Source of the DNA: Streptomyces glomeratus
Lineage (GTDB): Bacteria; Actinomycetota; Actinomycetes; Streptomycetales; Streptomycetaceae
Assembly (NCBI RefSeq): GCF_021462825.1
Contig: NZ_JAKEEB010000002.1
Coordinates: forward strand, 335,451-399,450
Reading direction: 5' to 3'
DNA: 64,000 nt
Part shown: positions 44,445 through 53,771 of the stretch, piece after piece
How positions within the stretch are numbered: position 1 is the first letter of the stretch
Layout of the letters: each line of letters opens with the position of its first letter
Made by a program: the position numbers and the translations under genes
Notes under the pieces: model-generated
Told to the model about the DNA's origin: nothing
The model's input: only the letters and a program-made list of their open reading frames with translations
The model's database searches: none

Positions 44445-44466
44445 TGTGGACAAACGGTTCTCCACA
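44445..44466. promoter_or_regulatory. DnaA-box pair in the bkd/asnC intergenic region
   Basis: TGTGGACAA (44445-44453) is an exact inverted DnaA box. TTCTCCACA (44458-44466) is a one-mismatch direct box. They face each other four bases apart, just before the AsnC-type gene. Confidence 0.45.
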
Positions 44467-44511
44467 ACTTGAGATGGACGCAGTATGTCCATGGTAGAGA
44501 GGCGGGGGCAC

Positions 44512-45012
44512 ATGGCACCTGAACAAATGGCCGAGCCGCCGGAGCACGGCCCCGCACTTCCGCCGCCACGCCCCCTCGACGCCATCGACCAGGACATCCT
44601 CCACATACTCCAATCGGATGGCCGCGCCTCCATACGGTCGGTCGCAGAACGTGTCCACGTCTCACGCGCCAACGCCTACGCACGGATCAACCGGCTCGTC
44701 GAGGACGGTGTGATCCGCGGCTTCGGTGCCCGGGTCAACCACGAACGCGCCGGTCAGGGCACCTCGGCCTACATCACCCTGAAAATCGTCCAGAACTCCT
44801 GGCGTACGGTCCGCGAGCAGCTGCGCGTACTCCCCGGCGCCTCGCACATCGCCCTGGTGGGCGGCGACTTCGACGTGCTGCTCCTGGTCCACACGCCCGA
44901 CAACAGGGCCCTGCGCGAACTGGTCCTCACCCGGCTGCAGGCGATCCCCGAAGTGCTCAGCACACGCACCCTGCTGGTGTTCGAGGAGGAGGACCTGGAG
45001 CCGGAGGGCTGA
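44512..45012 (+). CDS. bkdR: AsnC/Lrp-family regulator, probable BkdR
   Basis: The 166-residue protein (from ATG 44512, after GAGAGGCGGGGG) has an N-terminal HTH (LDAIDQDILHILQSDGRASI, then VAERVHVSRANAYARINRLV) and a C-terminal RAM ligand-binding domain (GTSAYITLKIVQ, then ASHIALVGGDFDVLLLVHTP). It diverges from bkd cluster 2, the usual arrangement for BkdR, an Lrp-type regulator responding to branched-chain amino acids. ATG 44485 would add nine residues but has a weaker binding site. The symbol rests on position and family. Confidence 0.87.
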   Translation: MAPEQMAEPPEHGPALPPPRPLDAIDQDILHILQSDGRASIRSVAERVHVSRANAYARINRLVEDGVIRGFGARVNHERAGQGTSAYITLKIVQNSWRTVREQLRVLPGASHIALVGGDFDVLLLVHTPDNRALRELVLTRLQAIPEVLSTRTLLVFEEEDLEPEG

Positions 45013-45099
45013 CCCGGGCGCCCAGCCGACCCGGGCGGCCCGGACGGCCCGGGCGCGAGGCGGCGGCAGGACGGCTCGGCGGCGGCCCGGGCAGACCCC

Positions 45100-45690
45100 T
45101 CAGCGGTCGGTGCGCAGCCCCGAGAAGACCAACTGGACGACCGCGTCGGCGACTTCCCGCTCACCCATGCCGCGGCCGTCGGGCCGGTACCACTCCACGA
45201 TCGAGTTGATCATCCCGAAGACCAGCCGCGTCGCGAGCCGCACCTCCACATCGCCGCGCACGTCCCCGTCGGCGGCGGCGGCCTTGAGCAGCTCGGCCAC
45301 CTGATGGTCGAACTCGCGGCGCCGCTCCAGCGCCCACCGCTCGGTGCCGGTGTTGCCGCGTACCCGCAGCAGCAGCGTCACGTACGGCAGCTCGGCGGTG
45401 AGCACCTCGACCATGCGCCGTACGACGTACTCCAGCCGTTCCACGGCACGGCCCACGTGCGCGTGGTCCTCCTCCAGGATCCCGAAGAGTCCGTCCAGCG
45501 CACGGCTGACGGCCCGGCGCAGCAGCTCCTCCTTGCCCGCGACGTGGTGGTAGATGGACGACTTCGAGATGCCGGCGGCCTTGGAGAGGTGCTCCATGGA
45601 CGTGCCGTCGTAGCCGCGCTCGTTGAAGACCTGTACGGCGACGGAGAGCAGGCTCTCCGGGGTGTACGTGTCGCGCTTGACCGTGCTCAT
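45100..45690 (-). CDS. TetR-family repressor, PaaR candidate
   Basis: The 196-residue protein has an N-terminal TetR HTH (SVAVQVFNERGYDGTSMEHL, then AAGISKSSIYHHVAGKEEL) and a C-terminal helical ligand domain of about 140 residues. Its ATG overlaps the 3-hydroxyacyl-CoA dehydrogenase stop by four bases. It is therefore co-transcribed from the promoter carrying the ACCGATCGTTCGGT palindrome. Identical-type palindromes precede paaA and bkd cluster 2, so it is the natural candidate for their repressor, with phenylacetyl-CoA or another acyl-CoA as inducer. The binding partner assignment is inferred from position only. Confidence 0.88.
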   Translation of the reverse strand: MSTVKRDTYTPESLLSVAVQVFNERGYDGTSMEHLSKAAGISKSSIYHHVAGKEELLRRAVSRALDGLFGILEEDHAHVGRAVERLEYVVRRMVEVLTAELPYVTLLLRVRGNTGTERWALERRREFDHQVAELLKAAAADGDVRGDVEVRLATRLVFGMINSIVEWYRPDGRGMGEREVADAVVQLVFSGLRTDR

Positions 45691-47201
45691 GAGATGCCCT
45701 CCCGCTTCTGCGAGGCGTACGCGTGGCGGTAGAGGGCGAGGGACGGTGCGTACCGTCCGGAGGGGTCGCGCATGTGCAGGTCGTCCAGGAGGTCGTAGGC
45801 CCAGCTGCGGCCGAGCCTGCGGCTCCACTCGAAGGGCCCCAGGGGGTAGTTGACGCCGAGGCGCATCGCGGTGTCGATGTCCTCCTCGGTTGCCACGCCC
45901 TTGGCGACGGCGTCGTGCGCCAGGTCGACGATCCGGGCCACCGTCCGCGCGACGATCATGCCGGGTACGTCCCCGATGACGCTGACCTCCTTGCCGAGCG
46001 CCTGGAAGAGCCCGGTGGCCTCGGCGAGGGTCGCCGGCGAGGTGTCCTGGGAGGCGGACAGGGCGATACGGGTCGCCCTGCGGTAGTCGAGCGCCAGGTC
46101 GAAGTAGACGACGTCGCGGAACTCCACGGAGGTCTGCCCGTCCGCCAGGGCCAGCTGCCCGCCGCTGGGCAGCACCAGGCGGGTGCCGTGGTCCTCGTCG
46201 TCCTCACGGACACCGATGCCCGCCTCGCGGATCAGCGCGAGCAGTTCCGCGGCGGGGCCGAGGTCGCCCTCGGCGACGACGTAGGCGGGGGGCTGTGCCT
46301 TCTCCGCGGTGTGCGGCTCCGGCCGCTCGGCGCCGTCCCCGTAGTCGTACCAGCCCTGTCCGGCCTTGCGGCCGAGCCGGCCGGACTCCACCAGCCGCCG
46401 CTGGGCGAGCGAGGGCGTGAACCGCACGTCCTGGAAGAAGGACTCCCACACGGAGCGGGTGACGGATTCGTTGACGTCCTGCCCGATGAGGTCGGTCAGT
46501 TCGAACGCGCCCATCCGGAAGCCGCCCGACTCGCGCAGGACCGCGTCGATGGTGGCGGGGTCGGCGGCCTGTGCCTCGTACACCGCGAAGGCCTCGGCGT
46601 AGAAGGGCCGGGCGATGCGGTTGACGATGAAGCCGGGGGTGTCCGCGCAGGCGACCGTCGTCTTGCCCCAGGCGCGGGCCGTCTCGTACGCGCGCGTGGC
46701 CGACGTGACGTCGGTGGCGAACCCGGAGACGACCTCCACCAGCGGCATCAGCGGCGCGGGGTTGAAGAAGTGCAGGCCGACGAAACGGCCCGGACTACGC
46801 AGGGCGCCGCCGACGGCGGTCACCGACAGGGACGAGGTGTTGGTGGCGAGCAGGCAGTCGTCGCCGACGACCGACTCCAGCTCCCGGAACAGCTGCTGCT
46901 TGACGTCGAGCCGCTCCAGGACCGCCTCCACGACGAGCCCGCAGTCCGCCAGCTCGGCCAGGCTCCCGGCGGGATGGAGGCGGGCGCGGGCCGTGTCCCG
47001 CTCGGCAGCGGTGAGCCGGTCCTTGTCGACGAGCCGGTCGAGGCGGGCGCCGATCGCCGCGGCCGCCTCGCGGGCGCGGCCCGGAACGGCGTCGTAGAGC
47101 CGCACCGGGTGGCCCGCGACCAGCGCGACCTGGGCGATGCCCTGGCCCATGGTGCCGGTGCCCACGACGGCCACAGGGCTGCTGAGGTCGAGTGCTGTCA
47201 T
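45687..47201 (-). CDS. 3-hydroxyacyl-CoA dehydrogenase (PaaH-like)
   Basis: The 504-residue NAD-dependent enzyme has an N-terminal Rossmann domain (VVGTGTMGQGIAQVALVAGH), a catalytic helix with GLHFFNPAPLMPLVEVVSG, and two C-terminal 3HCDH domains (about residues 190-285 and 395-490; DTPGFIVNRIARPFYAEAF and DVPGMIVARTVARIVDLAHD). This tandem layout is that of PaaH, which oxidises 3-hydroxyadipyl-CoA in phenylacetate degradation. The position opposite paaN and upstream of a PaaR-like repressor supports that role. A general beta-oxidation function is the alternative. Confidence 0.92.
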   Translation of the reverse strand: MTALDLSSPVAVVGTGTMGQGIAQVALVAGHPVRLYDAVPGRAREAAAAIGARLDRLVDKDRLTAAERDTARARLHPAGSLAELADCGLVVEAVLERLDVKQQLFRELESVVGDDCLLATNTSSLSVTAVGGALRSPGRFVGLHFFNPAPLMPLVEVVSGFATDVTSATRAYETARAWGKTTVACADTPGFIVNRIARPFYAEAFAVYEAQAADPATIDAVLRESGGFRMGAFELTDLIGQDVNESVTRSVWESFFQDVRFTPSLAQRRLVESGRLGRKAGQGWYDYGDGAERPEPHTAEKAQPPAYVVAEGDLGPAAELLALIREAGIGVREDDEDHGTRLVLPSGGQLALADGQTSVEFRDVVYFDLALDYRRATRIALSASQDTSPATLAEATGLFQALGKEVSVIGDVPGMIVARTVARIVDLAHDAVAKGVATEEDIDTAMRLGVNYPLGPFEWSRRLGRSWAYDLLDDLHMRDPSGRYAPSLALYRHAYASQKREGIS

Positions 47202-47257
47202 GTGCGCGATCCTCCCGCACCGGGTTTTCCACAGATACGGCAGGCCCCCTTGTACCG

Positions 47258-47271
47258 ACCGATCGTTCGGT
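47258..47271. promoter_or_regulatory. PaaR-type operator between 3-hydroxyacyl-CoA dehydrogenase and paaN
   Basis: ACCGATCGTTCGGT fits ACCGNNCGNNCGGT exactly. The larger element ACCGACCGATCGTTCGGT (47254-47271) is an 18-bp palindrome with two mispaired positions. It can control both divergent transcripts. Confidence 0.8.
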
Positions 47272-47349
47272 TACTCTAACTCTGTCCGCCTGTTTCTGCC
47301 CAGGTCATGAACTCGACGAAGAGTTCTCGAGACGAGGAGTTGGTCCCGC

Positions 47350-49041
47350 ATGGCCGCCGAACTCACCGCGCACCAGCTGATCGCCCAGCACCGGCCCACC
47401 CTCGACCAGGCGCTGGAGGCCATCCGCACACGCGCGTACTGGTCCCCGCATCCCGAGCACCCCAAGGCGTACGGGGAGCACGGCAGCCTGGACGCCGCGG
47501 CGGGCAAGGCCGCCTTCGACGCCCTCCTCGGCACCCGTCTGGATCTCGGCCAGCCGGGCACGGACGACTGGACGGGCGGCGAGCTCTCGCCGTACGGGAT
47601 CGAGCTGGGGATCACCTACCCCCACGCCGACATCGACGTCCTGCTGCCCGCCATGCGCGCCGGCCAGCGGGCGTGGCGCGACGCGGGCGCGGAGATCCGC
47701 GCCGTCGTGTGTCTGGAGATCCTCAAGCGCATCAGCGACCGGACGCACGAGTTCGCGCACGCGGTCATGCACACCAGCGGCCAGGCCTTCATGATGGCGT
47801 TCCAGGCGGGCGGCCCGCACGCCCAGGACCGCGGCCTGGAAGCGGTGGCGTACGCGTACGTGGAGCAGGTGCGCACACCCGAAACCGCGGAGTGGACCAA
47901 GCCCCAGGGCAAGCGTGACCCGCTGGTCCTCACCAAGACCTTCGTACCCGTCCCGCGCGGCATCGCGCTGGTCATCGGCTGCAACACCTTCCCGACGTGG
48001 AACGGCTACCCGGGCCTGTTCGCGTCCCTGGCCACCGGCAACGCGGTCCTTGTGAAGCCGCACCCGCGCGCGGTGCTGCCGCTCGCACTCACCGTGCAGG
48101 TGGCCCGCCAGGTGCTCGCCGAGGCGGGCTTCGACCCGAACCTGGTGGCGCTGGCCGCGGAGCGCCCGGGCGAGGGCATCGCCAAGACGCTCGCGGTGCG
48201 CCCGGAGATCCGCGTCATCGACTACACGGGCTCCACGACGTTCGGCGACTGGCTGGAGACCAACGCCCGCCAGGCGCAGGTCTACACGGAGAAGGCCGGC
48301 GTCAACACGGTGATCGTCGAGTCGACCGACGACTACAAGGGGATGCTGTCGAACCTGGCGTTCTCCCTGTCGCTGTACAGCGGGCAGATGTGCACCACCC
48401 CGCAGAACCTGCTGATCCCACGGGACGGCATCACCACCGACGAGGGCCCGAAGTCGTACGACGAGGTGGTCGCGGATCTCGCACGCTCGGTCGACGGCCT
48501 CCTGGGCGACGACGCACGCGCGAACGCGCTGCTCGGCGCGATCGTGAACCCGGACGTCAAGGCCCGTCTGGAGGCGGCGGCCGGACTCGGCGAGGTCGCG
48601 CTGGCGTCCCGGGAGATCACCAACCCCGAGTTCCCGAAGGCGGTCGTGCGGACGCCGGTGATCGTGAAGCTCGACGGCGCCAAGCCCGATGCGGAGGCCG
48701 CCTACATGAGCGAGTGCTTCGGCCCGGTCTCCTTCGCCGTCGCCGTCGACTCGGCGGCGGACGCGATCGAGCTGCTGCGCCGGACCGTCCGGGAGAAGGG
48801 CGCGATGACCGTCGGCGCGTACACCACCTCCGAGGAGGTGGAGCAGGCAGTCGAGGAGGCCTGCCTGGAGGAGTGCGCCCAGCTGTCCCTCAACCTGACC
48901 GGCGGGGTGTACGTCAACCAGACGGCCGCCTTCTCCGACTTCCACGGCTCGGGCGGCAACGCGGCGGCCAACGCGGCCCTGTGCGACGGGGCGTTCGTGG
49001 CGAACCGCTTCCGGGTGGTGGAGGTCCGCCGGGAGGCGTAA
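47350..49041 (+). CDS. paaN: Phenylacetic acid degradation protein PaaN
   Basis: The 563-residue protein is an aldehyde-dehydrogenase-superfamily enzyme of the PaaN type, implicated in ring opening/aldehyde oxidation downstream of the epoxidase. The catalytic cysteine is C348 in SGQMCTTPQNLL; the cofactor-binding region is VIGCNTFPTWNGYPGLFASL and KPHPRAVLPL. The C-terminal part includes NLTGGVYVNQTAAFSDFHGS. It lacks the MaoC hydratase domain of PaaZ, so the hydrolase half must come from elsewhere. The ATG at 47350 has GAGGAG ten bases upstream. Confidence 0.93.
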   Translation: MAAELTAHQLIAQHRPTLDQALEAIRTRAYWSPHPEHPKAYGEHGSLDAAAGKAAFDALLGTRLDLGQPGTDDWTGGELSPYGIELGITYPHADIDVLLPAMRAGQRAWRDAGAEIRAVVCLEILKRISDRTHEFAHAVMHTSGQAFMMAFQAGGPHAQDRGLEAVAYAYVEQVRTPETAEWTKPQGKRDPLVLTKTFVPVPRGIALVIGCNTFPTWNGYPGLFASLATGNAVLVKPHPRAVLPLALTVQVARQVLAEAGFDPNLVALAAERPGEGIAKTLAVRPEIRVIDYTGSTTFGDWLETNARQAQVYTEKAGVNTVIVESTDDYKGMLSNLAFSLSLYSGQMCTTPQNLLIPRDGITTDEGPKSYDEVVADLARSVDGLLGDDARANALLGAIVNPDVKARLEAAAGLGEVALASREITNPEFPKAVVRTPVIVKLDGAKPDAEAAYMSECFGPVSFAVAVDSAADAIELLRRTVREKGAMTVGAYTTSEEVEQAVEEACLEECAQLSLNLTGGVYVNQTAAFSDFHGSGGNAAANAALCDGAFVANRFRVVEVRREA

Positions 49042-49048
49042 CCGCCGT

Positions 49049-49819
49049 TCAGGCGGATGCGCCCCCGGTGGCGCTCCAGTGGTACAGCGTCATGGCCACA
49101 CTGGTGGCCAGGTTGTAGCTGGAGACCTGGGGGCGCATCGGCAGGGACACCAGGTGGTCGGTGCGGGAGCGCAGTTCGGCCGACAGTCCGGTGCGCTCCG
49201 AGCCGAACGCGAGCAGGGCGTCGTCCGGCAGCTTCAGGGCGCGGATGTCCTCGCCCTCCGGGTCCAGCGCGAAGACCGGGCCCGGCGGCAGCTCGGCCAC
49301 CGGCAGCCGCTCCACGACGGTTGCGAAGTGGAGTCCGGCCCCGCCCCGCACGACCGTGGGATGCCAGGGGTCGAGCGTGCCGGTCGTCACCACGCCTGTG
49401 GCGCCGAAGCCGGCCGCGAGCCGGATCACCGCCCCCGCGTTGCCGAGGTTGCGCGGGTTGTCCAGGACGACGACGGGGGCGCTGCGGGGCGAGCGGCGGA
49501 GGGTCTCGAGGTTGGCCTCGCGCGAGGGGCGTACGGCGAGGGCGGCGACCGCGGTGGGATGCGGGCGTGGCACGAGAGCCCGGTAGGTGTCCTCGGAGAC
49601 CTCCGTCAGGAGCGTCTCCAGCACGTCCCGCACGTCGGGCGCCAGCTCGTCGGCCAGGTCGAGCGCCGCCCTCCGGCCCGTGGTGACGGCGACCGGCACG
49701 TGCGCCTGGAAGCGCAGCGCGTGCTTGAGCGCATGGAAGCCGTCGAGGAGGACGGAGGCGTCGGCGAGCCTGCGCCAGATGCCCAACGGGTCGGCGGTGC
49801 TGCGGTGGGGGGCCGTCAT
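49049..49819 (-). CDS. TrmH/SpoU-family RNA 2'-O-methyltransferase
   Basis: From the ATG at 49819 the product is 256 residues. The SPOUT domain (about 110-256) carries motif 1 NPRNLGNAGAVIRLAAGFGA, motif 2 LLAFGSERTGLS, and motif 3 MRPQVSSYNLATSVAMTLYH, i.e. the knotted SAM-binding site. The N-terminal domain of about 100 residues (ADASVLLDGFHALKHALRFQ) is a substrate-binding domain of the L30-like type. The target (tRNA or 23S rRNA) is not clear. It converges on paaN and ends 8 bases from it. Confidence 0.93.
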   Translation of the reverse strand: MTAPHRSTADPLGIWRRLADASVLLDGFHALKHALRFQAHVPVAVTTGRRAALDLADELAPDVRDVLETLLTEVSEDTYRALVPRPHPTAVAALAVRPSREANLETLRRSPRSAPVVVLDNPRNLGNAGAVIRLAAGFGATGVVTTGTLDPWHPTVVRGGAGLHFATVVERLPVAELPPGPVFALDPEGEDIRALKLPDDALLAFGSERTGLSAELRSRTDHLVSLPMRPQVSSYNLATSVAMTLYHWSATGGASA

Positions 49820-49907
49820 GCCGTGCAGCCTACGTGCGCCGCAGACCGCCGGCTTCCGGGCGGCCCTGGCGGAGTCCCGGCCCGCCGTTGTGCGGCTCAT
49901 ACCCGGC

Positions 49908-51128
49908 TCACACCGTCCGACTGGCCTCCGGCGCCTCGGCCGGCTCCTCAGCGGGCGGCCGGGGCCCGCGCGGGCCGGGCAGCGGAATCCGGGCGCCGGA
50001 CGTCGCCAGCCGTCCACGCGCGCGTGCCGCCCATCCGCCCAGCCGCCGCAGGAAGGACGTCGGCAGGAACACGACGTCGGCGGCGATCATCGCGAGCGAG
50101 AAGAACGGCAGCCCGAGCACCACGGCGATCACCGCGTGCTCGGTCATCATGGCCGCCAGCAGGACGTTCTTCACCCGCCGGTTGAGCAGCGTGAACGGGA
50201 ACGCGACCTGCGTGGCGACCGTCCCGTACGTCACCAGGAGCACGATCACACCGTGCGCGGACAGCAGATCGGACAGGGCGGGCCACGGCGAGAAGTAGTC
50301 GAGATGGAGCGGGTAGTAGACCGCGGTGCCGTCCTGCCAGCGCGACCCCTGGATCTTGTACCAGCCGGCGGTCGAGTAGATCAGGCACGCCTCCGCCATG
50401 ACGACCAGCAGGGCGGCGTTGTGGACGAGGTGGGCGACGACGTCCAGCAGGATGCGCGCTTCCGCGTGCGGGGCGCGCCGGACGACGTACCACCACAGAG
50501 CCTGCACGGCCCACAGACCCCACAGGGCGAGCCAGGCGCCGCTGATGCGGCCCGCGCCCGTCGCCACGGCCAGGGCGAGGCCGAGCACGACCCACAGCGC
50601 GGGGCCCGCCCGGTCGGGCCGCGGGTGGCGGCCACGCGCGCGTGCCGCACGGGCGCGCCGGGCCCGCCGCTCGTCCAGCGACCAGACCTGCCCGCAGCGC
50701 GTGAACACCAGATAGATCGCCATCAGATGGATGACGTTGTCACCGCCGTCGCCCATGAAGACGCTGCGGTTCTGCAGCGACAGCACACCCACCATGAACA
50801 GCACCGACATCGTGCGGGTGCGCCAGCCGACCAGCAGCAGTGCGCTGGACAGCACGGCGAGGGCGTACACGCTCTCGAACCACGCCTGGCTGTCGGACCA
50901 CATCAGGACGGTGAAGGCGTGGTTGTCGGCGGTCAGCTGCCGGGCCAGGTCCCAGCTCCAGGGGCCGTCGGGCCCGTACAGCTCCTGGCGGTGCGGAAGC
51001 TCACGCAGCAGGAACAGCAGCCAGGTGGCGGCGAAGCCGATGCGGACGGCCGCGGTCTGGTACGGGCCGAGGGCGGCCCCGGTGACGAGGGCGATCCCGC
51101 GCGAGAGGCGCGCGGCGAACCGCTTCAT
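49908..51128 (-). CDS. HTTM-domain membrane protein (vitamin K-dependent carboxylase-like)
   Basis: The 406-residue polytopic protein has the HTTM pattern: an N-terminal amphipathic region (AVRIGFAATWLLFLLRELPH, YGPDGPWSW), NRSVFMGDGGDNVIHLMAIY, and LIYSTAGWYKIQGSRWQDGT followed by AVYYPLHLDYFSPWPALSDL. This domain is shared with gamma-glutamyl carboxylase. It lacks the large lumenal half of the eukaryotic enzyme, so carboxylase activity is not established. Its ATG overlaps the stop of the DUF5819 gene (ATGA); together they form a two-gene unit. The C-terminus is Arg/Pro-rich and cytoplasmic. Confidence 0.88.
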   Translation of the reverse strand: MKRFAARLSRGIALVTGAALGPYQTAAVRIGFAATWLLFLLRELPHRQELYGPDGPWSWDLARQLTADNHAFTVLMWSDSQAWFESVYALAVLSSALLLVGWRTRTMSVLFMVGVLSLQNRSVFMGDGGDNVIHLMAIYLVFTRCGQVWSLDERRARRARAARARGRHPRPDRAGPALWVVLGLALAVATGAGRISGAWLALWGLWAVQALWWYVVRRAPHAEARILLDVVAHLVHNAALLVVMAEACLIYSTAGWYKIQGSRWQDGTAVYYPLHLDYFSPWPALSDLLSAHGVIVLLVTYGTVATQVAFPFTLLNRRVKNVLLAAMMTEHAVIAVVLGLPFFSLAMIAADVVFLPTSFLRRLGGWAARARGRLATSGARIPLPGPRGPRPPAEEPAEAPEASRTV

Positions 51129-52129
51129 CGGGCGCTCACCCCCGCCCGCTCGCCGTCCGGCAGCGGCCACCAGGGCAGCCGGCGGTACACGGGCGCCGTG
51201 CTGACCTGCTCGTCGCTCCACTCGGGGGGCGGCACGTTGGTGGTCCGGATGCGGACCTGGACGCCTTCGACGGTCTCGCCGGGCCGGGCCGCGTGCTCGC
51301 GGCCGAGGCGCAGCGCGACGACCCGGCGGAGATAGTCCTCGGACAGCGCGCCGCGCAGGCCCACGGGACGGTTCTCGCCCTCGTGCGAGGTGACGTAGAA
51401 GTCCCAGGCGCGGCGCAGCTCGTTCTGCTGGGTGTGGCTCGGCAGCAGGTTGCCGTCGATGGCGGCACCGTCGAGCGCGGACAGGTCGTACCAGCCGGTC
51501 GTCCGTGCGGCGCCGCCGCCGGTGCGCAGTTCGGCACGTGCCTGGACGTCGATGTTCTGCTGCAGCGGGTTGGGCGCGAAGAGTTTCCAGTTCTGCTCGA
51601 ACTCGGGGTAGATCCAGGAGTCGATCGTCTTGCCGTGCTCCTTCGTCACCACGTTCGCGGGCGCGACGTGCAGGAACACCATGCCCAGGTGCACGCAGGC
51701 GGCCACGGTGACGGCCGAGAGGGCCAGCGCGGCGGGGATCTGGTAGCGGCGGGAGAGGGCGGCGATGCCGGTGCGCGGGGCCGCCGGGTCCGAAGTCGGC
51801 CCCTCCGCTTTCCGCGCGCCGACGGCGTCGGACGGACGTTCCCCTGCGGCACCGGGCGCCGCGGGGCGTTCCCGTGTGCCTGTGGTCTCCGCGGGACGTT
51901 CCCGTGCCCCCGTGACCTCCGCCGGACGTTCCCCCACCCCCGTGACCTCCGCCGGACGTTCCCCTACCCCCGTGACCTCCGCCGGACGTTCCCCTGCCCT
52001 CGTGGCCTCCTCCCGGCGCGGATCGCCGGGTACGTCGCGGGCGGCGCCGGCGCGCCGGGCGGACACCGGGTCGCCAAGGTCGCCCGGCCGTTCGAGCCGG
52101 GCGCCCGGTCCCTCGTCGTATGCGTCCAT
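51125..52129 (-). CDS. DUF5819 membrane-anchored protein with N-terminal decapeptide repeats
   Basis: From the ATG at 52129 the product is 334 residues. Residues about 30-100 are tandem decapeptides (GERPAEVTGV type, encoded by five 30-bp units). One membrane helix (IPAALALSAVTVAACVHLGM) at about 132-152 leads into an external domain with NWKLFAPNPLQQNIDVQARA and WYDLSALDG. The FAPNP motif marks the DUF5819 family, which is often next to HTTM genes. It is translationally coupled to the HTTM gene, so it is a likely partner or substrate. Function is unknown. Confidence 0.85.
   Translation of the reverse strand: MDAYDEGPGARLERPGDLGDPVSARRAGAARDVPGDPRREEATRAGERPAEVTGVGERPAEVTGVGERPAEVTGARERPAETTGTRERPAAPGAAGERPSDAVGARKAEGPTSDPAAPRTGIAALSRRYQIPAALALSAVTVAACVHLGMVFLHVAPANVVTKEHGKTIDSWIYPEFEQNWKLFAPNPLQQNIDVQARAELRTGGGAARTTGWYDLSALDGAAIDGNLLPSHTQQNELRRAWDFYVTSHEGENRPVGLRGALSEDYLRRVVALRLGREHAARPGETVEGVQVRIRTTNVPPPEWSDEQVSTAPVYRRLPWWPLPDGERAGVSAR
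51868..52017 (-). repeat. Five 30-bp tandem units in the DUF5819 gene
   Basis: Five contiguous units start at 51868, 51898, 51928, 51958 and 51988, with the central ones almost identical. Each encodes a Gly-Glu-Arg-Pro-Ala-Glu-Val-Thr-Gly-X decapeptide in the cytoplasmic N-terminus. Confidence 0.92.
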
Positions 52130-52329
52130 CCCGCCCCGTCTCCCGAGCTTTTGTGCCCGCGGTGCCGTCCCAGGCCGCGGACCCTGTCCGGCGACCGTCT
52201 CCGCCGTGGGCGGAGCGGATCGCATCACCCGTTCGCAGCACACCCCACGGCGTTCGCACGGGAACGGTACCCAGGCCCGCCCGCCCCGCACAGCGCATTG
52301 GGCACAGCGGCCGGACGGCTGCCGGGTGG

Positions 52330-52338
52330 TTGTCCACA
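52330..52338. promoter_or_regulatory. DnaA-box 9-mer before paaA
   Basis: TTGTCCACA is an exact Streptomyces DnaA-box consensus, 99 bases before the paaA start. A TTGACA hexamer follows at 52343-52348, possibly a -35 element, although no convincing -10 was found. Confidence 0.5.
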
Positions 52339-52384
52339 GCGGTTGACACCCTACGGCGCCACGTCCCACCATTGAATCCACACG

Positions 52385-52398
52385 ACCGAACGATCGGT
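52385..52398. promoter_or_regulatory. PaaR-type operator before paaA
   Basis: ACCGAACGATCGGT fits ACCGNNCGNNCGGT exactly and lies 31 bases before the paaA start. It is a near-inverted copy of the 47258-47271 site. Confidence 0.82.
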
Positions 52399-52428
52399 CG
52401 GGCAAGGTGAGTGGTCGAGGGGGATCGC

Positions 52429-53481
<1,053 letters not shown>

Positions 53482-53483
53482 CC

Positions 53484-53771
53484 ATGACGACCCAAGAGTG
53501 GCCGCTGTGGGAGGTCTTCGTGCGCTCGCGCCGAGGGCTCTCGCACACCCACGCCGGCAGCCTCCACGCCCCCGACGCCGAGCTGGCCCTGCGCAACGCA
53601 CGTGACCTGTACACCCGGCGCGGCGAGGGCGTCTCGATCTGGGTCGTGCCGTCCGCCGCCATCACCGCGTCCTCACCGGACGAGAAGGACCCCTTCTTCG
53701 AACCCGCCGCCGACAAGCCCTACCGGCACCCCACGTTCTACGACATCCCGGAAGGGGTGAAGCACCTGTGA
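53484..53771 (+). CDS. paaB: Phenylacetyl-CoA epoxidase subunit PaaB
   Basis: The 95-residue protein has the PaaB hallmark WPLWEVFVRSRRGLSHTHAG, then ALRNARDLYTRRGEGVSIWV. It bridges PaaAC units of the multicomponent epoxidase and has no catalytic centre. The stop overlaps the paaC start by four bases (GTGA). Confidence 0.96.
   Translation: MTTQEWPLWEVFVRSRRGLSHTHAGSLHAPDAELALRNARDLYTRRGEGVSIWVVPSAAITASSPDEKDPFFEPAADKPYRHPTFYDIPEGVKHL

Noticed and set aside
50016..50650. CACGCGCGCGTG palindromes in the HTTM gene
   Set aside because: The same 12-mer occurs twice near 32 kb; in such GC-rich DNA inside a gene it is best explained by base composition.
51868..52017. Repeat array suggestive of CRISPR
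   Set aside because: Units are contiguous 30-bp tandem repeats without unique spacers, in frame inside a coding sequence, and no cas genes are present.
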